Positions 55,241 to 64,000 of a stretch of 64,000 bases of DNA are shown here, in pieces. The stretch's first letter is position 1. Every line of letters starts with the position of its first letter. The DNA lies in the NCBI GenBank assembly GCA_946406115.1, contig OX291557.1:7968501-8032500 (forward strand), given 5' to 3'. The stretch comes from Apoda limacodes (Eukaryota; Arthropoda; Insecta; Lepidoptera; Limacodidae). Under the pieces are notes generated by a model, which ran no database searches, was not told where the DNA came from, and saw only the letters and a list, made by a program, of their open reading frames with translations. A program made the translations under genes and the position numbers.

Positions 55241-56368
55241 AAAAAAAAAATGTTAATTTAAGAACAAGAGAAAATTCGTAGCAAGTTCACGCGATTGGTC
55301 GAGTGGCGTAGACTTTTAGTAATAGGTACTACAATTACATTTGTTAAAGTAACTTCAGGCATTTTTTTCTTTTTAAATTTAGAGACATTTACTAAAATTT
55401 CCATATGGAAATTATGAGTTACGTATTACGGAAAAATGGTTAAAAGTTTTAAAATGTTTTTTAATAAGTTTTCAAAATAAAATAAGCTTAATTACTTTAG
55501 TGTAGCACCGGTTTTGGAAAAATAAACTAAAGTAAGAAGAAGACATCATTCACACCATTTTCTCAAATATATATTGGAAACACGGGTTACGTATTAGGCT
55601 AATTACCTAAGTAATAAATATGATATATACTTTCTATTTATTCTTTCTATTTATGTGAAATAATGAATAAAAATAAATTATCACTAAGGAAAACAGCAAT
55701 ATTTGAAGATAGTCGACAAAATGATTTAAAGCTGAAGCCCTATTATGTCTGTCCGTCCATATCGACTATAATGAAATTTTACAGCCATATGTTTTTAATA
55801 ACTGCATTTCACTTTTGTGCTGAAATCAAAATTAAGAAACTGTTTGGAATACATATTTTAAGATTGAAATAGAACTGAAATCGATTGTAACAAAATAAGT
55901 TTTTGACCTCAGTATTTATTTTACGCAAAATATTTAATGTTTATTTAAAGTAACCACCGTTGTCGCCACATTTTTCCACGTGTACATTAATTTTAACAAA
56001 GCTTACAAAACTAAAAAAACAAACTTTTCTAGGGCGGGCAGTATGTTCGCGTTCGCGCAAACTCAGCGACAGCACAACACACTCAGTGCACGTTCATGCG
56101 TCTATAATTAACACATCACGTGTAAAAACGAGCTAACCCATAATGTAAACTGTTTACGTTAGTCAACGTACTTACGACGTGACGGGAAATATCGAATTTA
56201 CTGCGCGTGCTTATGTTCTGTGCCGATGTGCTAAGTTATTGCTGCTGAGCTGTTTTCGTGGAATATCGTTGAAAAGCACAATAATAATGAAGTCGGTACC
56301 AACCGAAATCACAAAAGCGATATAGCTAGGATATACACCTGTTGATATCAGGATAGCGTTATCATACT
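55241..56368. other. No gene seen
   Basis: AT-rich up to 56030, then a CG-richer patch (56035-56290, 'cgttcgcgcaaactcagcg', 'cacgtgtaaaaacg'), perhaps regulatory. No exon with splice signals is evident. Confidence 0.4.
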
Positions 56369-56651
56369 TCTAATACTAATATTATAAATGCGAAAATTTG
56401 AATGGTTGTCACTGGATGACGCTTGAACCACTGGATGGGATAAAACTCGGCACACGTATAGGATAGATAGCAGATAGGCTACTTTTTATCAGGAATATCC
56501 AAAAGTTCTTGCGGGAATTACTAAAAACCGAGCTTAAACACACTATATCGATAGCTATAGCAAACTTCATTAGTATAATTAGGTAGTTATTTATGGAGTT
56601 TCACGCTGATTACCTAATTCAGGGCGGGCGGAGCCGTTGGCAAAATCTAGT
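56369..56651 (+). mobile_element. Small Helitron-like element, complete
   Basis: 'tctaatactaatattataaa' start, 'tgcgaaaatttgaatgg', 'gataggctactttttatcag', 'tgcgggaattactaaaaac', 'gggcgggcggagccgttgg' and the end 'caaaatctagt'. It has both a TC 5' end and a CTAGT 3' end. Confidence 0.7.
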
Positions 56652-56884
56652 CTTGATTAAAAACTACGTCGTGACACATACATCATCAAAAGTTGTAAAT
56701 ATCTAGTATAGTGTCGTTCCATATATTATTTATTTCATCTAATAATATAGTATCATGGTTTTTTATGTGTTTTATTATTGTTTATTTAAATTACTATAGT
56801 ATAGTTGTGTATAATATAGTTTTTTTTGTTAATTGGTAATGCTTACTATGCTATTGTTTGCACTACCTAGTTTTTGGTTACTTT
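56652..56884. other. No gene seen
   Basis: AT-rich with 'tatagtatagttgtgtataa' simple sequence. Confidence 0.4.
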
Positions 56885-56976
56885 TAGGTTCATTTGGTAA
56901 ACTGGAAGATAATGCTATTAGGCATTAAGTCCGCAGTTTGTAACACTGCTGTGCAATAAAGTTTCCTAAATAAAAA
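56885..56976 (+). mobile_element. Retroelement 3' UTR end with polyadenylation signal
   Basis: 'aaactggaagataatgctat', 'taggcattaagtccgcag' and 'tgtgcaataaagtttccta', then 'aaataaaaaaaac'. This pattern (elevated '.ggaagag.t.gctat.agc.ataag.ccgc' then AATAAA) is common at lepidopteran LINE 3' ends. No ORF is attached. Confidence 0.45.
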
Positions 56977-58330
56977 AAACATATGAAGGAAATCTAATTT
57001 CTGTAATACTAACGATGTGCAAGTAAGTATATATAGATGAACTTGTTTTATATAATAACTTTGCAGTAACTAATAACTGTTCGGTGTTCGTATGTAACAC
57101 GTTTTCACCGTATGTTTACTGTAATACTTTATGATTTTTAGCTAAGTAAATTGAGATATGTATATAACAACATTTTTTTGTGATATTACTGATTTTCATT
57201 AAAACCAGATTCAATACCTATAAAACGCTTTAAAAATTTGGACAATTGTTTGTTACAATAGCCCCTAAAGATTTTTTTAATACAGTAAATGATATTCACC
57301 CGGCAAATCCCTTTTTTATTTTCTCTCGTTTCACCAAAATGAACTATAGAGACTCATCATTCTCCTGGTTTCCGTTGTCTAGTCTCGGTCACAGAGTCGC
57401 GGCCAAGACACTTGAGATTTCTGGTTCCGTACGTTTACTGAATTTAAATTTTGGGGTCAAAGTAGACACGTAGCCGACGCTCCAGTGTGAGAAATTCTTT
57501 ATTTTATCCAATTTCCGGTTAAGGTTTTCTCGACTTCCAATTCAGCATGTTATATATCTTATATGATACATACATACACAAAAAACACTGTATCGTGTAT
57601 AATATAATAATATATGTATAAAGACTTGTCAGGTATGAAACTGCCACAGGTTTACAGCGCTAGGATTAGAAACTTTAAAATTTAAACGAAGGTTTCCTTT
57701 ATGATGCTGGCATTCACTAACAGAGAATTTTCCGAAACTCATTCCTTAAGAAAAAAAACCCTTTTTTGGAGTTAAATTGTTGGAATTGGGATTTGGGAAT
57801 GGTATTTTGTAACCCCTTAAAAACCTGAGATTTACCAGAAATCAGATTTTCATACAAAATACTTGACATTTTCTGTGACTTTATTGGAGTGTCCTGGGTG
57901 GTAAAATAAAGTGTGTTAGGTAAGTTTAAAGGACCATCACGGTTCGAAAAAGAGTTAGTCATAAAATCCTTGCAGTTGGTGAAAATACGAAAAAGATTTT
58001 TTCATTTATACTATTAAGATTAAATTCTTATATATTTATATCCTTTATGTTTCTAAATTTCTGACGATTAATAGTTTCTCTTACTTTGCTCGAAAAAACT
58101 CGTCTTCTGGTAACCCTAGGCAGAAAGTACGTTTGACACGGGTAACACCACCGTGGGGAACCATTCACTATTTATTGTGTGCCCGATATTCGACTTTCGG
58201 TCATCTCACACAAATTTTTATTTGTGTTAGGGTTTATAATTAGGAATAACCCGTATTAGGAAGGGATGGATATGTCACTTGTCAACCTTGAAGTTTTTAA
58301 ACCCAGAAAGGTTTGATATAATTGAACCAT
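56977..58330. other. No gene seen
   Basis: AT-rich. Frames at 57246-57473 (+) and 57717-57962 (-) show no domain. Confidence 0.45.
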
Positions 58331-58891
58331 AAAAAATCAGCCAAGTGCGTGCCCTATGATTTTTTTAGCAACTCCTTGATTAGGTTCTTTTATGTAGTAA
58401 AAAGGTTCGCTATAGCAAGCCATAAGATTACACGTGAAGGTTGGTCCACGTGCCATAACCATAAATATATATTTGTTAATTTGCTTGACATAGATAACTA
58501 CGGCGACGGCCTGCCAAAAAAAAAAAAAAAAGAATCTTATATAAGGAGTAATGACTTTAGAATGTAAGGGCAAAGGAATGCAAGCTGACAACAGCGGAAA
58601 GAAAGTTTTCAGACATTTGCGTCAGTCATTACTGTAAGCATTATCTCAGTGACAAAGATTATACTTGCTGTTTCATTACAAACACCGACAACGAGTTCTT
58701 TACGGCCTGATAGCAGTCACGCATCATTTCACTGAACTGCATCGCGTTCGATTTCACTCGGGACGTTCGGGCATTGGCATTAGTCACAACCGTTTAAGTT
58801 ATTTATTAGGTTTAATGTTTAAAAAAAAAAATCCATACAAAATAACCTACACAAGTATCTTAAGTCTTAATGTATTCTGCCGTAGATGGTC
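58331..58891. other. Repeat trace, otherwise no gene seen
   Basis: 'aaaaaatcagccaagtgcgt' at 58330-58349 is the left edge of the 'aaccggccaagtgcgagtc' repeat family whose right edge appears at 60240-60272. The overlapping frames at 58322-58591 are on opposite strands of this and of a 16-base A run. Confidence 0.4.
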
Positions 58892-58958
58892 AAAAATATA
58901 TGTATGTAAGTAAAAATATATGTATGTTAGTAAAAATATATGTGTGTAAGTAAAAATA
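58892..58958. repeat. 20-bp tandem repeat, three units plus partial
   Basis: 'aaaaatatatgtatgtaagt' repeats at 58892, 58912 and 58932, with a fourth start at 58952. Units differ at one or two bases. Confidence 0.9.
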
Positions 58959-60217
58959 ACTGATTCAATGGAAATGAAATTGCCTTTGAATTAAATTTAA
59001 AGTTGTCTTTGTTTGATGAATGATTTAGTTATTTTAAGGGGGCATATGTATATATGCATGAAATCTGTTTTTTAAAAGGACGTAATGTGTTGCCCAAAAC
59101 ATAATTGCATTTTATTCTATAGAAAAAAAACCTTTAAATGTATTTTTCAAAGTTGCTTAAGCAGGTATTTTGCAAAACATATTACATTATGAAGGGTTTG
59201 AATAATTGCAAAACAAAGGTTAAATTCGATATTCTACCCAAATTTTCTAACTATTAGAAGTTTAGAGTACGAACAAACCAAAAATCCGATCTTTGTGTAA
59301 TTTAAAGGAATAATACCTATAGTGATAGTCTTGTTCGAAATGAATTACTTTTTAAGATACAGAGCATATTTCTACGAAGGCAATAAAAATTTAGGTATAA
59401 TATAAATAGCGTGATGCTATCTGATGCGGTTAATATTTTAGAATTCTGTTGCTAGATTAAAATGACATGCAAACACATTGTGTATGATTTGAGCGTTTTA
59501 TGTGTAACACCACAAAGTTTTGGAACATTAAGTTTTCGAACGCAGCTATTGCATTCTCGCCAAACTCACAGCGCCTGCGGTGAACAAATAACGTAGCGAA
59601 TACCATGCAAATTGGAATCTAACGTTGTTTTAATACCAACCTACAAAAATAAAAACAGTTTTAATCTAGTTTTAAATTGACTTAATGATACATACATTGC
59701 TCAATATAAGACAGATGTTGTAACATATAAGTAGGTAGCTTAGGTCGAACCTGTGATACCAAGTATTGTCTTCAAGACAGGTATTATGAACTAGCATCTT
59801 CAAATATATTTTTTCTTTGATTAAAATTATAAGTACAATATAATACCTTATAAATACCATACACCATCGAATAGGGGTATCGTTGTTTAGAGCTCGGTGA
59901 GTAAATAAATACTGCATTTTTTTTTTAAAAAAATTTTGGAAAATAAAGGAAAGAGAAGCCACCAAAGTCAAGTTTTTCTTCTTCTAGAATTTTTATCTTC
60001 CCATTGACCTATGAACTTCCAATTTGGTGATAATGTTTATTATTACCCATATTTTACTAAAAAATACCAATATATTGATAAATCAAATTTTTTCTTTGTT
60101 ATTCCCTTTATTTTTTCTATTATAACCAACTTGATTTTGCGTGGAATGGAACAGAAGGGATTCACTCACCTACTGCTTATGAACAATACTGCCATTCGGG
60201 CGACTTGTGATCTATAT
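58959..60217. other. No gene seen
   Basis: AT-rich DNA. The 99-codon minus frame at 59672-59971 is Ile/Leu/Phe-rich from A/T content and has no recognisable domain. Confidence 0.5.
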
Positions 60218-60275
60218 ATATTTGGTACGGAACCCTAAATGTGCGAAGTCCGATTCGCACTTGGCGAGTTTTTTA
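60218..60275 (+). mobile_element. 'ggtacggaaccctaaa' family right edge
   Basis: 'tttggtacggaaccctaaat', 'gtgcgaagtccgattcgcac' and 'ttggcgagttttt' are the well-preserved right end of the family, lacking its body. Confidence 0.65.
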
Positions 60276-62405
60276 GTTGTGTCCTTTAGTAATCCCGTAA
60301 TAAAATTATTACATCACATAACATAATACATGAGGTCGAGCGGAAACCTAATGCTGGCTGACATAACATGAGTATGAAATGCACATTTATATTCAAAAAA
60401 TCCCGCGACTCTGGAATAATTAAAAAAGGGGGGGCCCTATATTACGTATCTAGGATTGAATGCATGTTTAATCATTAGTTTATTTACTTAACTAAATTGT
60501 AAAGTACGAATACTCGTCCAATTATCGTATCTGATCTCTGATATTGACCTTACTTTATGCCCTTTGGTATGACAGCTTGAACAGTTCGGTAATCTTGGTT
60601 CTTGCCAAATCCAATTGTATTGTTTTTTGTAAAAGTTCTCTGGAAATGTAAAAAAAACATTACTTTCACGTATGTGTCTTTCATAGTGTTAATAAGTTAG
60701 TTATGTAGTATGTTATAAACTAAACAAATAGCTCATTATTCATTAGTACTCCTGAGTGGATTGAGGGCATATTAGTTCCTTGCTATTTTCTTAGCTCATT
60801 TGTAGACACTACATTAATGAAAAGAAAAATATTTGGTAGTGTTTGATGTTCATTGCTGCATCATACCGACAACCATAAAATCAGAAATACCGTTGGTTGG
60901 ATATCGATATTTACCTAACAAAATCGTTAACATTCAGTCGAGGTTTCAATTTCAGAGTTAAAGGCATAGTACAGCATAATAGCTTTAATACACAAAAATG
61001 AAGTTCAGGCAAGATTTTTTTTTTTGTCCTTGAGAATCATAATACCTACGTATTTCTACCAAAATTAACAAAAAACATATAGGTATTAAATTGAATTAGA
61101 ATTGTCACGAATGATCTGCAAGTCAAAACTATTCGTAGTTTCACTTAGTCTCATTTGTTAAAAAAAATATACAAGACATCGTAATTAATTGAATTGTAGA
61201 TATTAAGTTTATGTAGATTCTTAAAAGTCTAATAATTTTTTTCATAGCAAATATATAGTCAAAAGATTTACCTCGAGCCAGGACTTGATATAGCATCTAT
61301 GATATATTTTCTTTAAAGACTCTAACGCTCAGGGAGTTATAAACGTATTTCTTAATTCTATGAAGATTGGTGTGTTCGTAAGATGTACTAGGACTTTATA
61401 AGTCACTAGGAGTTATCCATACATCTCTACACTCACTTTTTCGTTAAAAATAACTTGCTTCTTTGTTATTTTTGGCATATTTACTTACTGCTAACGTGTC
61501 AAGATTCACGGCACCTGGCAAAATTATAAACAGTGTACCAACTGTGCAATATATGCTGCGTTTGAAGCTTTAAAAGGTACCGTAATGGCCTTTTAATTCT
61601 GACAAATGATGCCGTTACTAGTTAAGGGGCAACATTAGAGTTATTAGGGCTACTTGACTGCAGTATATATTAATTTTGTATTGTGTGAAATATGTAATAA
61701 GTAATAACTTAGTCCGGTATGTTTTATAAGATCATAAGAAATTTCAGTTCAAATAAGGATAAAAAAAAAAATATTTTTATAAAATCTAGGTACAAGAAAT
61801 ATAAGATTCTAGCTAGCTTGATTGGTATAATATATATATATATATATATCGTCAAATATTAATTCTATCAAGTTGCCTGTCACTTTGTTAACTATATGAT
61901 TAAATATTTTTTTTTCAAATTTATTTATGTAAATACGCTTTTGAATTTTTCATGTATAAATAATAGTACCGAAGCATTTTTTTTTACAAAAAAAAAACAA
62001 TACGACTATAAAGGTAAACTTAAAAAGCAAAACCCTATTAAAATACAAAATTTCATGCAAATCGTTGCTCGTTTAAATATATAAGATAGCATTAGGTCAC
62101 TTGCGCACTATAGGTTTTTTAATGTGATGTTTTTTCATTCACTTTAATACTTTTTGTATTAGGGAGTTAATCAGGAGTTAATAAGATTTTATTTTACCAT
62201 TTATCTTTTCATTCACTACAGGCAGTAGACCTGAACTGAATTTAGACACAACCTATTTATGATTATATTTAGAACATAATACAAATTTTTAATAAATTCT
62301 CGTTTAGTCAGATAAAATCTTTAATTAACTTGTAAAACGGCACCGAATTTTCAGAATCGAGCTCTTTATTGTATATAAGTGGATCTTCCACTTTAAAAAG
62401 ATTAC
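60276..62405. other. No gene seen
   Basis: AT-rich. Holds a (TA)n run at about 61829-61849 and A/T tracts. The frame at 61896-62084 is composition-driven. Confidence 0.5.
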
Positions 62406-62518
62406 CTTGTCCAGAGGTCATGGTCGACAAGCATGATTCGTGATGACGGCGCAACAAGGTCTCCTTCTTCGGATAGTGCCTCACAACGATTCTGGCCATA
62501 AATGGTCTTATCAGTCAT
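62406..62518 (-). CDS. Candidate first coding exon, unknown protein
   Basis: On the minus strand the ATG at 62518 opens 37 codons plus two bases, ending ACAAG|gtaatc, a usable donor (phase 2). The peptide reads MTDKTIYGQNRCEALSEEGD, then LVAPSSRIMLVDHDLWTR. The 110-base stretch is near 50% GC inside very AT-rich flanks, which favours coding. A second open frame on the same strand (MARIVVRHYPKKE, 62499-62308) overlaps it; I prefer the first because it ends at a donor and has ordinary protein composition. I recognise no family; transposon origin is possible. Confidence 0.35.
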
Positions 62519-62799
62519 TACTTGTTATCCTTACACTCGTTGCTTCACATGTATTTTATTACATAATCTGTATAAATAGTCTAGTAAATACTAGAAAAGT
62601 TTATTTTTTTAGACTGTATTTGTTGTCTATAGCACGGACGCGAAGCACAAAGAATTTCGTACATTGACCTTTTACTTTTAAGCCTGTGTCATTTGTCAAA
62701 ATAATTATGCGCGGTAACAGAGACAAAAAATGACCAGTTTATTTCTTTGAATTTCTGTTACATTTCTAAGTGCATGCAAGATATTTTTATACCGTAAGT
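62519..62799. other. No feature seen
   Basis: AT-rich; would be upstream of the candidate exon. No promoter element stands out. Confidence 0.35.
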
Positions 62800-63044
62800 A
62801 CTAGCTTTTGTCAGCGGCACCGCCCGCCCTAAATTATTCTTGTAGCTATAGTTCGTTTAAGCTCGGTCATAGTTATTTCCCTGGGAACCTTTGAATTTTT
62901 CGGGATAAAAATTATGTCATTCCATGGAACTCAAACTATCTCCATATCAAATTTCATCTAAATCGGTACAGCGGTTTCAGCGTGAAGAGGTAACAGACAG
63001 ACAGTCAGACAGAATTACTATCGAATTTATGATATTAGTATAGA
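62800..63044 (-). mobile_element. Small Helitron-like element, antisense, complete
   Basis: Starts 'actagcttttgtcagcgg', then 'caccgcccgccctaaatt', 'tatttccctgggaaccttt', 'aactcaaactatctccat' and 'cggtacagcggtttcagcgt', a 'cagacagacagtcagac' run, and the end 'gatattagtataga'. Both termini (CTAGT and TC in reverse) are intact, making it a good family reference here. Confidence 0.75.
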
Positions 63045-63244
63045 TTTGTTGACTAGCTGTTTTGCTTTGAATTTCTGTTGCTGCTGCTGCTATTAAAACC
63101 AATGCGTTAAATCGACGACGTGTTTCTCTAGTGATGAGTGGGACAAACTTAACAGTCCATATCTTAAAAACTAGGTACTAAACTGATTTTGATGAATCTT
63201 TTACTGTTTCGTAAGTTGAACGGTACTTAATTCAATTAAAAAAA

Positions 63245-63524
63245 ATTATTAAAATACGAGGACTAGTTTCTGAGAAATACGTGGACAAACATACAAACAT
63301 ACACACAATGATACATACATACATACAATGATACATATATACATACAATGATACATACATACATACATACACATATAAAAATTGGCAAATCTGATCAGAA
63401 GCCCATATATGGACTTATATATGTATATCAATATTGTGTAATTCTAACAGCAACATACGTATACCAAACAACAAACAAAAAAAAACAAACAAATTCAATT
63501 TCGCATTAACCATATTAGTATAGA
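63245..63524 (-). mobile_element. Helitron-like relic with (ATAC)n microsatellite
   Basis: An (ATAC/ATACAATG)n array at about 63290-63371 is followed by 'caatttcgcattaaccatat' and 'tagtataga' (63524), the reversed 5' end of the small Helitron-like family. The repetitive minus frame (MYVCMYVCMY type, 63249-63431) is an artefact. Confidence 0.55.
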
Positions 63525-64000
63525 TTAATTTCAAAATCAAATTAAATTTATAATAGGTAAGAACTATCTGTATTAATCAATAGTTTGCTAAATTTTATTT
63601 TTCGCGGTATAATATACAGCATGATTTTATTTAAGTTTAAATTGAGTAGGTACAAATACAATAATTAACCGATACACAATAATTGTATTATAACATGGAT
63701 AGTAAGTATTTATATACATATACTTATTTGTTATTCCAAAAGTAGTTATATAATATTAATCATTGCGCATGTGGAAACTGTCTTCGCATTAAACCACATT
63801 TGAACATAACATAATACACACGCACAAAGATAAACACGCAAACGCGCTGGTAGACATAAAGTACAATGTTAGTGCTAACATGGTCGAAACAAATTAGATA
63901 CTATTAACTAAAGAGATAAGAACCAGGCGTGTAGGTGTAGGTTTTGTTCTATTTGAGTTATATTTTATTTCTATTTAACGGCTGGTGAACAGAGACCATC
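63525..64000. other. No gene seen
   Basis: AT-rich end of the window without recognised features. Confidence 0.4.

Noticed and set aside
59672..59971. 99-codon minus-strand frame
   Set aside because: Composition-driven (Ile, Leu, Phe); no known motif.
63249..63431. 60-codon Tyr/Cys/Met-rich frame
   Set aside because: It is a translation of the (ATAC)n microsatellite.

Overview
The window reads as intergenic or large-intron DNA of a moth or butterfly (Lepidoptera). Reasons: it is AT-rich, it has many short lepidopteran-style 'taggtacct' words, and it is packed with decayed repeat families that I know from lepidopteran genomes. These include RTE-, Jockey/R1- and CR1/Jockey-type LINEs, small Helitron-like elements that start TC...ACTAATATTATAAA and end CTAGT, and the 'ggtacggaacccta' and 'gttccgtagccaaat' families. 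I see no intact multi-exon gene and no rRNA or functional tRNA gene. Family names rest on motif recognition from the sequence; no database search was run.

Possible host-gene pieces are few. A 43-codon first coding exon lies on + at 20015-20142, ending in a perfect gtaagt donor behind a CpG-rich leader with a TGACGTCA site. A signal-peptide exon lies on - at 14507-14570, again with gtaagt. A 38-codon first-exon candidate lies on - at 62406-62518. A CpG-rich candidate promoter/leader exon lies at about 35400-35796, with a donor directly after ATGATG. Weaker exon candidates are at 12881-13003 (-, phase-compatible with the signal-peptide exon) and 14151-14272 (+).

Layout. 1-3200: RTE LINE debris and a roughly 1-kb tandem duplication. 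4162-4449: nine-unit, 32-bp minisatellite. 5021-5998: a TA-flanked DNA transposon, with a longer inverted copy at 40819-42209. 6590-7025 and 10945-11350: two copies of one repeat, only the first carrying a 36-bp-arm hairpin. 8486-9215 (-): pseudogene of a transposase-domain family. 10600-10945: LINE 3' tail. 14800-17550: LINE tails, a Jockey/R1-like RT relic and a Helitron. 20-25 kb: candidate gene start and assorted repeats. 25222-27590: a three-level nest (LINE inside hAT inside Helitron). 27.7-33 kb: Helitrons, palindromic MITEs, RTE and Penelope-like relics. 38-40.3 kb: MITEs and a PIF/Harbinger deletion derivative with both ORF starts still readable. 42-49.5 kb: SINE/LINE-like debris, microsatellites and a foldback MITE. 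50047-52939: a long Helitron-like element. 53-64 kb: small Helitrons, a coding-like 142-bp tandem duplication and AT-rich DNA.

The window is best seen as a transposon graveyard around, or inside, very sparse gene parts. The most informative items are the nested insertion with a readable 8-bp target duplication, the Harbinger relic, the TA element with many copies of one internal motif, the one-copy-only hairpin, and the candidate exons.
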